From NCBI GenBank assembly GCA_049591635.1, contig JBAWFF010000358.1, positions 1 through 29,361 of the forward strand: a stretch of DNA of 29,361 nt, given 5' to 3'. Positions 1-7,030 of the stretch are shown here, piece by piece. The position numbers and the translations under genes are program-made. Numbering within the stretch: the first letter of the stretch is position 1; the number at the start of each line of letters is the position of its first letter. This stretch comes from DATFDN01 sp049591635. GTDB taxonomy: Bacteria; Pseudomonadota; Alphaproteobacteria; Acetobacterales; Acetobacteraceae. The notes beneath the pieces are model-generated. The model had not been told where the DNA came from. It saw nothing but the letters and a program-made list of their open reading frames with translations, and did not search any database.

Positions 1-123
1 ATCGCTCGCAGCTATAACAACACCCCACGCAAATGCCTTGGCTTCAAAACCCCCGTCGAGCTATTCTCCAGCCACCTGTTGCACTTCAAATGTGAATCCA
101 CCTGCCCGCTTTCGCGGGCATGA
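1..123 (+). CDS. IS30-family transposase, C-terminal end (partial)
   Basis: Frame 1 is open from the first base to a TGA at 121-123. The 40 residues include an R-K-C-L-G-F-K-T-P-x-E-L-F segment followed by L-H-F-K-C-E-S-T, which matches the very end of the DDE catalytic region in IS30-family transposases. In that family this tail follows the last catalytic glutamate and contacts the element end. The gene start lies outside the window, so it is unknown whether the insertion sequence is intact. The last codons run through a short inverted stretch (CCCGC TTT GCGGG-like, about 106-118) that may be part of the element's right terminal repeat. Family call is from remembered sequence patterns; I cannot name the specific IS. 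Confidence 0.75.
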   Translation: MARSYNNTPRKCLGFKTPVELFSSHLLHFKCESTCPLSRA

Positions 124-387
124 CGAGAAGAGGCCCTCCGGAACCAGACTTTCGCAGCGCAATCCGAATGCGGGAATGAGGGAAACGGGTAAGGTCAAAG
201 GGCGGCTGGTATTAGGGTCCAGTTCGATCCGATCCCCGGGCGCGCGTGCGGACCATATGAAGCAATAACCGTCAATCGCGCGCCATGTCACCCGCTCCCG
301 CCCTTCGTGGCCGGTGGAGTCCCTTCGTTGTGTCCACAAATCGGGGGTCGGCGCTGCCGATATGACCACATCTCCGGGCCGCGATCG

Positions 388-783
388 TTACAGGCGCTGG
401 AAGTCGGGCAGGCGCGAGGCGTCGCGGTCGAAAGTCATCGTATGGGAACACCCCGCCCTGGCGCCGAGTGCTCCGATGAGGGCGTCGGCGAAGGAGCCGC
501 ACCCTTCCCGGAGTGCGATCATCGCGGTGAAGACGTCCTGCTCGTGCTCGATCATGAGAACTCCGGCCTAAAGCGTCCGCTCGATCGCCGCGGCGACTTC
601 ATGATCCGAAAGCCCGTAGGCGCGCTCGAGCACCCATGCGGTCTCGGCCATCGTCACGGTGCTGACGAACCCGGGGTCGGCGTCGCTGAGCCGTCGTTCT
701 ATCAGCGCCGTCGCCGTCGGCGATTGAACCGGATCGTCTTGCGCGAGATAGCGGACGAGGACATTGGTATCGAGCCCTATCAT
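388..783 (-). pseudogene. PIN-domain toxin (VapC-like) interrupted by an in-frame amber codon
   Basis: The frame opens with M-I-G-L-D-T-N-V-L-V-R-Y, the N-terminal PIN motif carrying the first catalytic Asp, and continues through a middle acidic segment (T-M-A-E-T-A-W-V-L) to codon 71. A TAG follows at 568-570. The same frame then continues without any other stop for 59 codons to a TAA at 388-390. This second part holds the C-terminal PIN signature (S-F-A-D-A-L-I-G followed by T-F-D-R-D-A), so total length (about 131 codons) equals a normal PIN toxin. PIN toxins are Mg-dependent RNases. The frame being kept on both sides argues for one recent point change, possibly CAG to TAG. The start overlaps the antitoxin stop (ATGA, 780-783). 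It is probably non-functional unless the amber codon is suppressed. Confidence 0.85.
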
Positions 784-1037
784 CGCCGCGCGGGGCGACG
801 CGCGCGATCGGCGGCGCCGGCGGCGACCGCTTCGTTCATTTCCTCGGTCGTCACGGGCCGTTTCCGCCGAGGGCTGACGATTCCGCGCAAGGCCGAAGCG
901 GGAAGTTTCGGCAGGAGGACGACGCTGCCGTCCGGATGCACGAAGAATTTGACCCGATCGCCGGGCTTCAAATGAAGGTGCTCCCGGATGGCCTTGGGGA
1001 TAGTGGCCTGTCCCTTGACGGTGATCGCGGAATCCAT
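780..1037 (-). CDS. AbrB/MazE-type antitoxin (SpoVT-AbrB swapped-hairpin domain)
   Basis: The protein has 85 residues. The N-terminal half (about 4-45) shows the swapped-hairpin pattern T-V-K-G-Q-A-T-I-P-K-A-I-R followed by L-K-P-G-D-R-V-K-F-F and G-S-V-V-L-L-P, typical of AbrB-like DNA-binding antitoxins. The basic C-terminal half would wrap the toxin. I chose the ATG at 1035-1037 because the AbrB fold begins there; a longer reading would run back through the preceding intergenic DNA and into phnM. The stop overlaps the start of the PIN gene by four bases, the standard antitoxin-toxin coupling. A near-palindrome at 1050-1067 lies just upstream and could be the autoregulatory operator. Because the partner toxin is interrupted, this may be a left-over antitoxin. 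Confidence 0.85.
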   Translation of the reverse strand: MDSAITVKGQATIPKAIREHLHLKPGDRVKFFVHPDGSVVLLPKLPASALRGIVSPRRKRPVTTEEMNEAVAAGAADRARRPARR

Positions 1038-1049
1038 GCCGAATTCCAC

Positions 1050-1067
1050 TACATTCCGAGGGATGTA
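1050..1067. promoter_or_regulatory. Imperfect palindrome upstream of the antitoxin, candidate operator
   Basis: TACATTCCGAGGGATGTA pairs at 7 of 9 positions with itself (TACAT and CC arms match). It ends 13 bases upstream of the antitoxin ATG. AbrB-type antitoxins commonly repress their own operon through such palindromes; the assignment here is inference from position. Confidence 0.45.
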
Positions 1068-1089
1068 ATACCTCGCCGATTGGGACCCG

Positions 1090-2223
1090 TCACCCCAGCC
1101 GCGCGGCGCCTTCGGCCGACAGGTAGGCGAGCCGGCCACCGGCGATGGTGGCCAGGACACGACGCGCCTCGGGGCCGACCAGAATAACGTCGGCACGCAA
1201 CCCCTCGGCGATGCGCCCTCGGTCGGAAAGGCGGGCGGCATCGGCCGGCGCGGCGGCGATCAGCGACCATGCCGCCGCGAGGCCCATCGGGGCGGAGAGT
1301 GTCAGCCCGGCCTGGAGCATCGCCGGATAGTAGTAGTCCGACGACAGCACCGTGCAGGTGCCAGCCTCGGCAAGCCGCGCCGCCGATGCCCAGCCAATGT
1401 GGGAGCGTCCGCGCACGACGTTGGGGCTGCCCATCACCACCGCGTCCCCCGCCGCCCGCGCCGCGGATGCGACGTCTTCGGCCATCGGGAATTCGCAGAT
1501 GCGCGCTCCACGCATCCGGAACCCGTCGCGTTCGGCGATCGTCGCATCGTCGTGACTGGCGATGGGGATTTCGCGCGCCCGGGCGGCGGCGGCGACGCGG
1601 TCGAGCCCGGCTTGCACCGAGGGCGCACGCGCGGCGACGCGTTCGGCCATCGCCCGGAACACGTCAAGCTTCATGCCGGCCCGTTCACTGAACTTCGCGC
1701 CCGCCACCGGGTCCGCCAGTTTCCTCAGGATCGACGGCGTGTGGTCGTTGAAGGCCACCAGATGCACGCGTCCCGCCGCGATGTCGTCCAGCGCGGTGTC
1801 CAGCGCATCGAGGTTGAATGCCTCCCAGCGCAGATGCACCCGCATGTCGCAGATCCATTCGCCACCCGCGAGCGCATCGACCAGCGTGCGCCACATCGCG
1901 AGGCTGCGCAGGCCCGGCTCCCATGACAGCGTGACGCCGTGAAACGCGGTGGTGATGCCGTTGGCGAGCAGTTGCGCCTCGGTGTCGCGCAGCGCGAGCG
2001 GAACCGGGAAATCCACGCCGGGGCGAGGTTGGATCTGACGCTCGAAGGCGTCGCCGTGGATATCGACGATGCCGGGCAGCACCAGGAGCCCAGCCGCGTC
2101 CAGGCGCATCCCGCGTGTCGCGCCGTCCAAGGCCGCGATGCGGCCGTCCGCGAGGCACAGATCGGCGACGTGCTCGCCTTCAGGCAGCAGCACGCGGCCG
2201 CCGGTGATGGTAATCGGTGACAT
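1090..2223 (-). CDS. phnM: PhnM-like amidohydrolase, second paralog
   Basis: The protein has 377 residues and belongs to the amidohydrolase family of alpha-D-ribose 1-methylphosphonate 5-triphosphate diphosphatase (PhnM), which releases pyrophosphate before C-P bond cleavage. Visible signatures are G-I-V-D-I-H-G-D-A-F-E-R-Q (metal-binding His about residue 56), A-S-H-D-D in the middle, P-N-V-V-R-G-x-S-H, and S-S-D-Y-Y-Y-P near the C-terminus. A clear AGGAG lies six bases before the ATG and overlaps the phnF stop codon, so it is co-transcribed with and probably translationally coupled to phnF. A distinct phnM sits at the expected place behind phnL, so this is a divergent second copy. It could act on a different ribosyl-phosphonate or simply be redundant. 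The gene symbol is by family. Confidence 0.87.
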   Translation of the reverse strand: MSPITITGGRVLLPEGEHVADLCLADGRIAALDGATRGMRLDAAGLLVLPGIVDIHGDAFERQIQPRPGVDFPVPLALRDTEAQLLANGITTAFHGVTLSWEPGLRSLAMWRTLVDALAGGEWICDMRVHLRWEAFNLDALDTALDDIAAGRVHLVAFNDHTPSILRKLADPVAGAKFSERAGMKLDVFRAMAERVAARAPSVQAGLDRVAAAARAREIPIASHDDATIAERDGFRMRGARICEFPMAEDVASAARAAGDAVVMGSPNVVRGRSHIGWASAARLAEAGTCTVLSSDYYYPAMLQAGLTLSAPMGLAAAWSLIAAAPADAARLSDRGRIAEGLRADVILVGPEARRVLATIAGGRLAYLSAEGAARLG

Positions 2224-2231
2224 GGCGGCTC

Positions 2232-2948
2232 CTACGGCTCGAACACGATCTGCACGCGCGGCGTCGGATAGCGGCTCACGCCGAATTCCACCACCGCACC
2301 GGCGCGGTCCACGTTGATATTCTCAGTGATCAGCAGCGGGCGCGACCGCGCGGTGCGGAGCAGCTCGGCCTCCGTCACCGTGGGCATCCGCGCGGTCACG
2401 CGGGTCACTTGGCGCACATAGTCCTCGACGCCGACGGCGCGCAGCGCGGCGGTGATGCCCCGGTCGGCGAGCGCCTCCTTCAGGCCGAGCAGGCGAGGCG
2501 CGAAATGGTGCGTGCCGAGGCTGACGGGGCGGCCATCGGCGAGGCCGAGGCGTTCGAGCAGCACGATGGGAGTTCCTTCCTCGATGCCGAGAGCGGCAGC
2601 CACGGCGGCGTCCGCCGGCTCCTCGTCCAGCCGCAGGACACGGCCCGATGGCTCCTTGTTGTGGCGACGGACCCATTCGGAGAAGCGGGTGCGCGGCTCC
2701 ACGACATAGTCCAACACGTCCTCGGGCACGAACGCGCCACGTCCGTGCTCCACCCGGACCAGGCCACCGCGCGACAGTTCCTCGATCGCTCGGCGCAGGG
2801 TGTGGCGGTTGACCCCGAAGCGGCGCGACAGGTCGGCCTCGGATGGCAGGCGGGCGCCAGGCGGATAGGCGCGGCCGATCTCGCCGCGCAACCGCGCCTC
2901 GATCTGCCGCCACAGCGCCGGCCCCTCCTCGCGGGAGAGCGTCGTCAT
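2232..2948 (-). CDS. phnF: PhnF, GntR/HutC-family phosphonate regulator
   Basis: The protein has 238 residues from the ATG at 2946-2948. Residues about 8-70 form a winged helix-turn-helix of GntR type (L-W-R-Q-I-E, then L-P-S-E-A-D-L-S-R-R-F-G-V-N-R-H-T-L-R-R-A-I, then G-R-G-A-F-V). The remainder is a UTRA ligand-binding domain, as in HutC/PhnF regulators. In-frame reading continues upstream to 3011, but that would place the start inside the operator palindrome, so the later ATG is preferred even though its ribosome-binding site is weak. It lies back-to-back with phnG, with an 85-bp shared region, and is followed by the second phnM after 8 bases. It most likely represses both directions in the absence of a phosphonate or phosphate signal (inference from family and layout). 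Confidence 0.9.
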   Translation of the reverse strand: MTTLSREEGPALWRQIEARLRGEIGRAYPPGARLPSEADLSRRFGVNRHTLRRAIEELSRGGLVRVEHGRGAFVPEDVLDYVVEPRTRFSEWVRRHNKEPSGRVLRLDEEPADAAVAAALGIEEGTPIVLLERLGLADGRPVSLGTHHFAPRLLGLKEALADRGITAALRAVGVEDYVRQVTRVTARMPTVTEAELLRTARSRPLLITENINVDRAGAVVEFGVSRYPTPRVQIVFEP

Positions 2949-2996
2949 CGAGTTTTTTTCACACCCATCACGCTTGACCCGTAGCGCGATTTTCGA

Positions 2997-3014
2997 TAGC
3001 TGTCTAGACATCTA
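2997..3014. promoter_or_regulatory. Candidate PhnF operator, near-perfect 18-bp palindrome
   Basis: TAGCTGTCTAGACATCTA has a perfect 10-bp core (TGTCTAGACA, 3001-3010) and outer TAG/CTA arms, mismatching only at the single base flanking each side of the core. It lies between phnF and phnG, directly after a possible -35 (TTGACC, 2974-2979), so a bound repressor would cover the -10 area of the phnG promoter. GntR/HutC proteins bind symmetrical sites of this size. Binding by PhnF is inferred. Confidence 0.65.
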
Positions 3015-3033
3015 CATGACTGAGGCGCAACCG

Positions 3034-3477
3034 ATGGACAAATCCGAACGCCGGGCCTGGATGGCGGTGCTGGCTCGCGCCGATGCGGACGCGCTCGGCG
3101 CGGCACTCGCCCGTCTTCCCGACCTGCCGAATTGGCGGGTGTTGCGCGGGCCGGAGAGCGGATTGGTGATGGTGCGCGGTCGGGCCGGCGGGGGCGGGGC
3201 GGCGTTCAACCTGGGTGAGATGACGGTCACCCGCTGCACCGTTCGCGTGCCGAGCGGGGAGGTGGGGCACGCCTATGTCGCCGGGCGCGATCGCCGCCGG
3301 GCGGAACTGGCGGCGGCGGTCGATGCGCTGATGCAGCGCGCCGATCTGCGTGACGCGGTTGACCGCGTTGTCGTCCAGCCGCTCGCTCGCGCGCAGGCAG
3401 TGGCGCGCGACGCCGTGGCCGCCAAGGCGGCGGCGACGCGGGTGCAGTTCTTCACGATGGCGACGATGCGCTCATGA
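3034..3477 (+). CDS. phnG: PhnG, C-P lyase core subunit
   Basis: The protein has 147 residues from the ATG at 3034, chosen because GAGG lies eight bases upstream and because the earlier in-frame ATG at 3016 falls next to the operator palindrome. PhnG is a subunit of the PhnGHIJ core complex and, with PhnI and PhnH, helps displace adenine of ATP by a phosphonate to form ribose 1-phosphonate 5-triphosphate. The pattern S-E-R-R-A-W-M-A-V-L-A-R-A at the N-terminus, G-E-M-T-V-T-R-C-T-V in the middle and the Ala-rich helical C-terminus ending T-x-V-x-F-F-T-M are characteristic. It is the first gene of the plus-strand operon and overlaps phnH by four bases (ATGA). Confidence 0.93.
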   Translation: MDKSERRAWMAVLARADADALGAALARLPDLPNWRVLRGPESGLVMVRGRAGGGGAAFNLGEMTVTRCTVRVPSGEVGHAYVAGRDRRRAELAAAVDALMQRADLRDAVDRVVVQPLARAQAVARDAVAAKAAATRVQFFTMATMRS

Positions 3478-4046
3478 TCGCGCTCGATCGCCCCGGCTTC
3501 GCCGACCCGGTCGCCGAGGCGCAGCATTGCTTTCGTGCCGTGCTCGACGCGATGGCGCGGCCCGGCACAATTCACGACGTGGGGCTCCTGGACCCGCCCC
3601 CGCCGCTTTGTCCGGCCGCCGCCGCCGTGCTGCTGACGCTGGTGGATCACGAGACGCCGCTCTGGCTCGACCCGGGCGCCCAGGCGGCGCGGGACTGGGT
3701 TGCGTTTCATGCCGGCGCCGGATTCGCGGCGCCGGACGAGGCGGCATTCCTGCTTGCCCACGAGCTTCCCGATTTGGCGACGCTTCGCCAGGGCACCGAC
3801 GAGGGGCCGGAGGAATCGGCGACGGTGATCCTGCAACTCGCCGGCCTCGGCGCGGGCGCGCGATTTCGCCTCTGCGGCCCCGGCCTGCGCGCGCCGACGG
3901 GCCTCGCCGCCGACGGACTGCCGGCGGATTTTGTCGCTCGCTGGGCGGCGAACCGCGCCCGCTTCCCGCTCGGCGTTGATCTGATCCTGTGCGCCGGCAC
4001 GCGCCTCGCCGCGCTGCCGCGCACCGTCAAGGTGGAGGCGCTCTGA
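3474..4046 (+). CDS. phnH: PhnH, C-P lyase core subunit
   Basis: The protein has 190 residues, the usual length for PhnH. It starts at the ATGA overlap with phnG. The N-terminus P-G-F-x-D-P-V-x-E-A-Q-x-C-F-R-A-V-L-D-A-M-A-R-P-G and the later T-L-x-x-G-T-D-E-x-P-E-x-S-A-T and G-P-G-L segments are PhnH hallmarks. PhnH forms a dimer that docks on PhnGIJ and is needed for the nucleosidase-type first step. Its stop shares one base with the phnI start (TGATG, 4044-4048), so translation is coupled. Confidence 0.93.
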   Translation: MIALDRPGFADPVAEAQHCFRAVLDAMARPGTIHDVGLLDPPPPLCPAAAAVLLTLVDHETPLWLDPGAQAARDWVAFHAGAGFAAPDEAAFLLAHELPDLATLRQGTDEGPEESATVILQLAGLGAGARFRLCGPGLRAPTGLAADGLPADFVARWAANRARFPLGVDLILCAGTRLAALPRTVKVEAL

Positions 4047-5128
4047 TGGCCTATGTCGCGGTCAAGGGCGGGGAGCGGGCGATCGACGCGGCCCATGCGT
4101 GGCTCGCCGAGGCGCGGCGCGGCGATGTGGATGTGCCAGGTCTTTCCCTCGCTCAGATCGAGAACCAGCTCGGCCGCGCCGTCGATCGGGTGATGGCGGA
4201 GGGTTCGTTGCGCGATCCCGAACTCGCCGCGCTGGCGATCAAGCAGGCGCAGGGCGATCTAGTCGAGGCGGCGTTCCTGCTGCGCGCCTATCGGACCACG
4301 CTGCCGCGCTTCGCCGAGGCGCTGGCGATCGACACCGAGGCGATGGCGGTGCGCCGGCGAGTCTCGGCGATCTTCAAGGATCTGCCGGGCGGACAGGTTC
4401 TTGGCCCGACCTATGACTATACGCACCGGTTGCTCGACTTCGCGCTCGCCGATGCGCCGCCGCCGGCGCCCGTCGCGGATGCCGAGTCCGCGCCGATGGG
4501 CCGCGTGCACGATATCCTCGGCCGCGAAGGGCTGATGGAGGCCGATGCCGACTCGAGCGCGGAGCCCGGCGATCTGACCCGCGAGCCGCTGGCGTTTCCC
4601 GCCGCGCGCGACGTGCGCCTGCAAGCCTTGGCGCGCGGCGACGAGGGGTTCCTGTTGGCCCTCGGCTACTCGACCCAGCGCGGCTACGGCAGCACGCACC
4701 CGTTCGCCGGCGAAATCAGGATGGGCGATGTGTCAGTCGAGATCGAACCCGTCGAGCTGGGCTTTGCCATCGACATCGCCGACATCACCGTGACCGAGTG
4801 CCAGATGGTGAACCAGTTCAAGGGTTCGAAGACCGCGCCACCGCAGTTCACCCGCGGCTACGGGCTAGTGTTCGGCCATTCGGAGCGCAAGGCGATGGCG
4901 ATGGCGCTGGTCGATCGGGCGATGCGAGCGGCCGAGTTGGGCGAGGACGTGACCGCGCCGGCGCAGGACGTGGAGTTCGTGCTGTACCACTCCGACAATG
5001 TGGAGGCGACCGGGTTCGTCGAGCACCTCAAGCTGCCGCACTACGTCGATTTCCAGAGCGAGCTGGAGGCTGTGCGGCGGATGCGCGCGGCGGCGATGGC
5101 ACCGGCACCCGAAGAGGTCGCGCCATGA
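4046..5128 (+). CDS. phnI: PhnI, C-P lyase core subunit (nucleosidase)
   Basis: The protein has 360 residues, matching family length. PhnI is the subunit that can act as a purine nucleosidase on its own and, with PhnG/H/L, forms the C1'-phosphonate bond. Recognisable segments are the N-terminal M-A-Y-V-A-V-K-G-G-E-x-A-I, G-L-x-x-A-Q-I-E-N-Q-L-x-x-A-V-D-x-V-M-x-E-G-S-L, the central G-Y-S-T-Q-R-G-Y-G-x-x-H-P-F-A-G-E-I-R-x-G, and H-L-K-L-P-H-Y-V-D-F-Q-S-E-L near the C-terminus. A longer in-frame reading from 3989 lies inside phnH and is rejected. Its end overlaps phnJ by four bases. Confidence 0.95.
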   Translation: MAYVAVKGGERAIDAAHAWLAEARRGDVDVPGLSLAQIENQLGRAVDRVMAEGSLRDPELAALAIKQAQGDLVEAAFLLRAYRTTLPRFAEALAIDTEAMAVRRRVSAIFKDLPGGQVLGPTYDYTHRLLDFALADAPPPAPVADAESAPMGRVHDILGREGLMEADADSSAEPGDLTREPLAFPAARDVRLQALARGDEGFLLALGYSTQRGYGSTHPFAGEIRMGDVSVEIEPVELGFAIDIADITVTECQMVNQFKGSKTAPPQFTRGYGLVFGHSERKAMAMALVDRAMRAAELGEDVTAPAQDVEFVLYHSDNVEATGFVEHLKLPHYVDFQSELEAVRRMRAAAMAPAPEEVAP

Positions 5129-5961
5129 ACGGCTACAATTTCGCCTATCTCGACGAGCAGACGAAGCGGATGATCCGCCGCGCGTTGCTGAAGGCGGTGG
5201 CGATCCCCGGCCATCAGGTACCGTTCGGCTCGCGCGAGATGCCGCTGCCGTACGGCTGGGGGACCGGCGGCATCCAGGTTACTGCCTCGGTGCTCGGTGC
5301 GTCCGACGTGCTCAAGGTCATCGACCAGGGGGCCGACGACACCACCAACGCGGTTTCGATCCGCCGCTTCTTCGCGCGCACCGCCGGCGTTCGCACGACG
5401 ACGCGCACCGCCGAGGCGACGGTGATCCAGACGCGGCACCGCATTCCCGAGACGAAGCTGCGACCCGACCAGATCATCGTCTATCAGGTGCCGCAGCCGG
5501 AGCCGTTGTGGCGGCTCGTGCCGTCGCGGGCGGAGACGCGGCGGATGCACGCGCTCGCCGATTACGGTGTCATGCATGTGCGGCTGTACGAGGACGTGGC
5601 GCGGTTCGGGCAGGTGGCGATCAGCTACGACTATCCGGTGATGGTGAACGAGCGCTACCTGATGGCACCGAGCCCGATCCCCGCGTTCGACAATCCGAAG
5701 ATGCACATGATGGCGGCCTTGCAGCTGTTCGGCGCCGGGCGGGAGAAGCGCATCTACGCAGTGCCGCCGTATACCGCCGTCCGCTCGCTCGATTTCGAGG
5801 ATCATCCGTTCCATCCGTCCCGCGCGCCGCATTCCTGCGGCCTGTGCGGGGCGAGCGACAGCTATCTCGACGAGGTGGTGACCGACGATCGTGGCACGCG
5901 GTTGTTCGTTTGCTCCGACACCGACTACTGTGAGGCGCGCCGCGCCGGAGTTGCCGCATGA
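5125..5961 (+). CDS. phnJ: PhnJ, carbon-phosphorus lyase (radical SAM, Fe-S)
   Basis: The protein has 278 residues and is the catalytic subunit that breaks the C-P bond of ribose 1-phosphonate 5-phosphate, yielding the alkane and a cyclic ribose phosphate. Four cysteines stand in the family arrangement near the C-terminus: C238, C241, C263 and C269, in the context C-G-L-C-G and F-V-C-S-D-T-D-Y-C. In the E. coli enzyme the equivalents bind the 4Fe-4S cluster and supply the thiyl radical. The conserved P-G-x-Q-V-P-F-G-S-R-E-M-P (with the radical Gly about residue 29) and G-W-G-T-G-G-I-Q blocks are present, so the enzyme looks fully competent. Coupled by 4-bp overlaps to phnI and phnK. Confidence 0.96.
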   Translation: MNGYNFAYLDEQTKRMIRRALLKAVAIPGHQVPFGSREMPLPYGWGTGGIQVTASVLGASDVLKVIDQGADDTTNAVSIRRFFARTAGVRTTTRTAEATVIQTRHRIPETKLRPDQIIVYQVPQPEPLWRLVPSRAETRRMHALADYGVMHVRLYEDVARFGQVAISYDYPVMVNERYLMAPSPIPAFDNPKMHMMAALQLFGAGREKRIYAVPPYTAVRSLDFEDHPFHPSRAPHSCGLCGASDSYLDEVVTDDRGTRLFVCSDTDYCEARRAGVAA

Positions 5962-6734
5962 GTGGCGACGCGCTGTTGTCGGCACGCGGCCTGTCGCTGT
6001 CGTTCGGCGCGATCCCGGCGCTGGTCGGCGTGGACGCCGATTTGTGGCCGGGCGAGATGCTCGCCGTGGTCGGCGAATCGGGTTCTGGCAAGACCACGCT
6101 GCTCAATGCGCTCTCCGGCCGGATCGCGCCCGATGACGGCGTCGTGTGGTATCGCGATCCCGCCGGACATCTGCACGACGTGCACGCGATGCCGTCCCCC
6201 ATGTTGCGCCGGCTGCATCGCTCCGATTGGGGCTTCGTCCAGCAGGATCCGCGCGAGAGCCTTCGCATGGCGGTCAGCGCCGGCGGCAATATCGGCGAGC
6301 GGCTGATGGCGCAGGGGGCGCGGCATTACGGGAATATCCGTGACCAGGCGCTCGACTGGCTGGCGCAGGTGGAGATCGACGCCGACCGCATCGACGACCT
6401 GCCGCGCACGTTTTCTGGCGGGATGCTGCAACGCTTGCAGATCGCCCGCGTGCTGGTCACGCATCCGCGCCTGGTGTTCATGGACGAGCCGACCGGTGGG
6501 TTGGACGTGTCGGTGCAGGCGCGCCTGCTCGATCTCATCCGCACGCTGGTCTCGCGCTTCGGCGTCGCCGCCGTGCTGGTTACGCACGACATCGCGGTGG
6601 CGCGGCTGCTCGCCCAGCGGATCATGGTGATGCAGCGGGGCCGCGTGGTGGAGACGGGGCTGACCGATCAGGTGCTGGACGATCCGCGTCACCCCTACAC
6701 GCAATTGCTGGTGAGTTCGGTGCTTCAGGCATGA
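5958..6734 (+). CDS. phnK: PhnK, ABC-type ATPase of the C-P lyase complex
   Basis: The protein has 258 residues. Walker A is G-E-S-G-S-G-K-T-T (about 39-47), the ABC signature S-G-G-M-L-Q about 153-158, and Walker B with D-E-P-T about 171-179, followed by the switch histidine (V-T-H-D). PhnK lacks any membrane partner in this window. In E. coli it binds the PhnGHIJ core near the PhnJ active site and acts with PhnL. The start overlaps phnJ (ATGA). The H-P-Y-T-Q-L-L C-terminal motif resembles oligopeptide-type ATPases, as is normal for PhnK. Unlike every other junction in this operon, its stop is followed by a 557-bp gap before phnL. Confidence 0.94.
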   Translation: MSGDALLSARGLSLSFGAIPALVGVDADLWPGEMLAVVGESGSGKTTLLNALSGRIAPDDGVVWYRDPAGHLHDVHAMPSPMLRRLHRSDWGFVQQDPRESLRMAVSAGGNIGERLMAQGARHYGNIRDQALDWLAQVEIDADRIDDLPRTFSGGMLQRLQIARVLVTHPRLVFMDEPTGGLDVSVQARLLDLIRTLVSRFGVAAVLVTHDIAVARLLAQRIMVMQRGRVVETGLTDQVLDDPRHPYTQLLVSSVLQA

Positions 6735-6746
6735 AACAGGGAGACG

Positions 6747-7019
6747 CGATCGTTGCGCGGGGCCGCGAAATGTGGTACCCGGGAACCGGAGGACGGTGTA
6801 GAGCCGCCCTCCGGCCTCCGGTTGGGTCAGGGGCGGATCGTGATTTGTACTGTGATCCGCCTCGTCCCCCACCGGAAGGACAACGTGATGCGAACTGGCA
6901 TCTGTCCCTCCCGCGGCGGCGGTGCCCTATCGGCCGGGCAGGATGCCCGGTCGTCCGGGCCCGCCGCATCGCGATGATGTCCCACCCCGCATGAAGGAAG
7001 CGTTGACATGGCCTGATGC
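6747..7019 (+). repeat. Tandem element copy 1 (284-bp period) between phnK and phnL
   Basis: This segment aligns over its whole length with 7031-7307, offset 284 bp, with many substitutions and a few small indels, so the duplication is not very recent. Both copies start CGATCGTTGCGCG and end at the sequence that forms the phnL start. In this copy the terminal part is GGAAGCGTTGAC then ATG-GCC-TGA, i.e. a ribosome-binding site and start codon followed at once by a stop. A one-base indel and frame changes between copies argue against a protein-coding role. Four hairpins are conserved between copies (see next entries). I see no further copy elsewhere in this window. Confidence 0.9.
6786..6960 (+). 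promoter_or_regulatory. Structured leader-like segment in copy 1 (hairpins P1-P4)
   Basis: P1 (6786-6814): CCGGAGG/CCTCCGG, an A-C mismatch, CGG/CCG and a 7-base loop. P2 (6830-6863): 10-bp stem GGGGCGGATC/GATCCGCCTC with one G-T pair and a 14-base loop. P3 (6878-6907): GGACA, 4-base bulge, GATGC, loop, GCATC, TGTCC. P4 (6934-6950): CCGGGCA/TGCCCGG with a 3-base loop. The right arm of P4 can instead pair with CCGGGC at 6955-6960 through a TCGT loop. Loops and bulge differ from copy 2 while stems are kept. An RNA role is inferred from this pattern. Confidence 0.45.
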
Positions 7020-7030
7020 ACGATTGGCCA

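Noticed and set aside
61..369. Minus-strand 102-residue frame and other short frames between the IS30 tail and the PIN gene
   Set aside because: It runs antisense through the transposase end and shows no recognisable domain. I see no supported gene in 124-387.
307..975. Plus-strand 222-residue frame
   Set aside because: Antisense to the toxin-antitoxin pair; Arg/Gly-rich composition typical of a shadow frame in GC-rich DNA.
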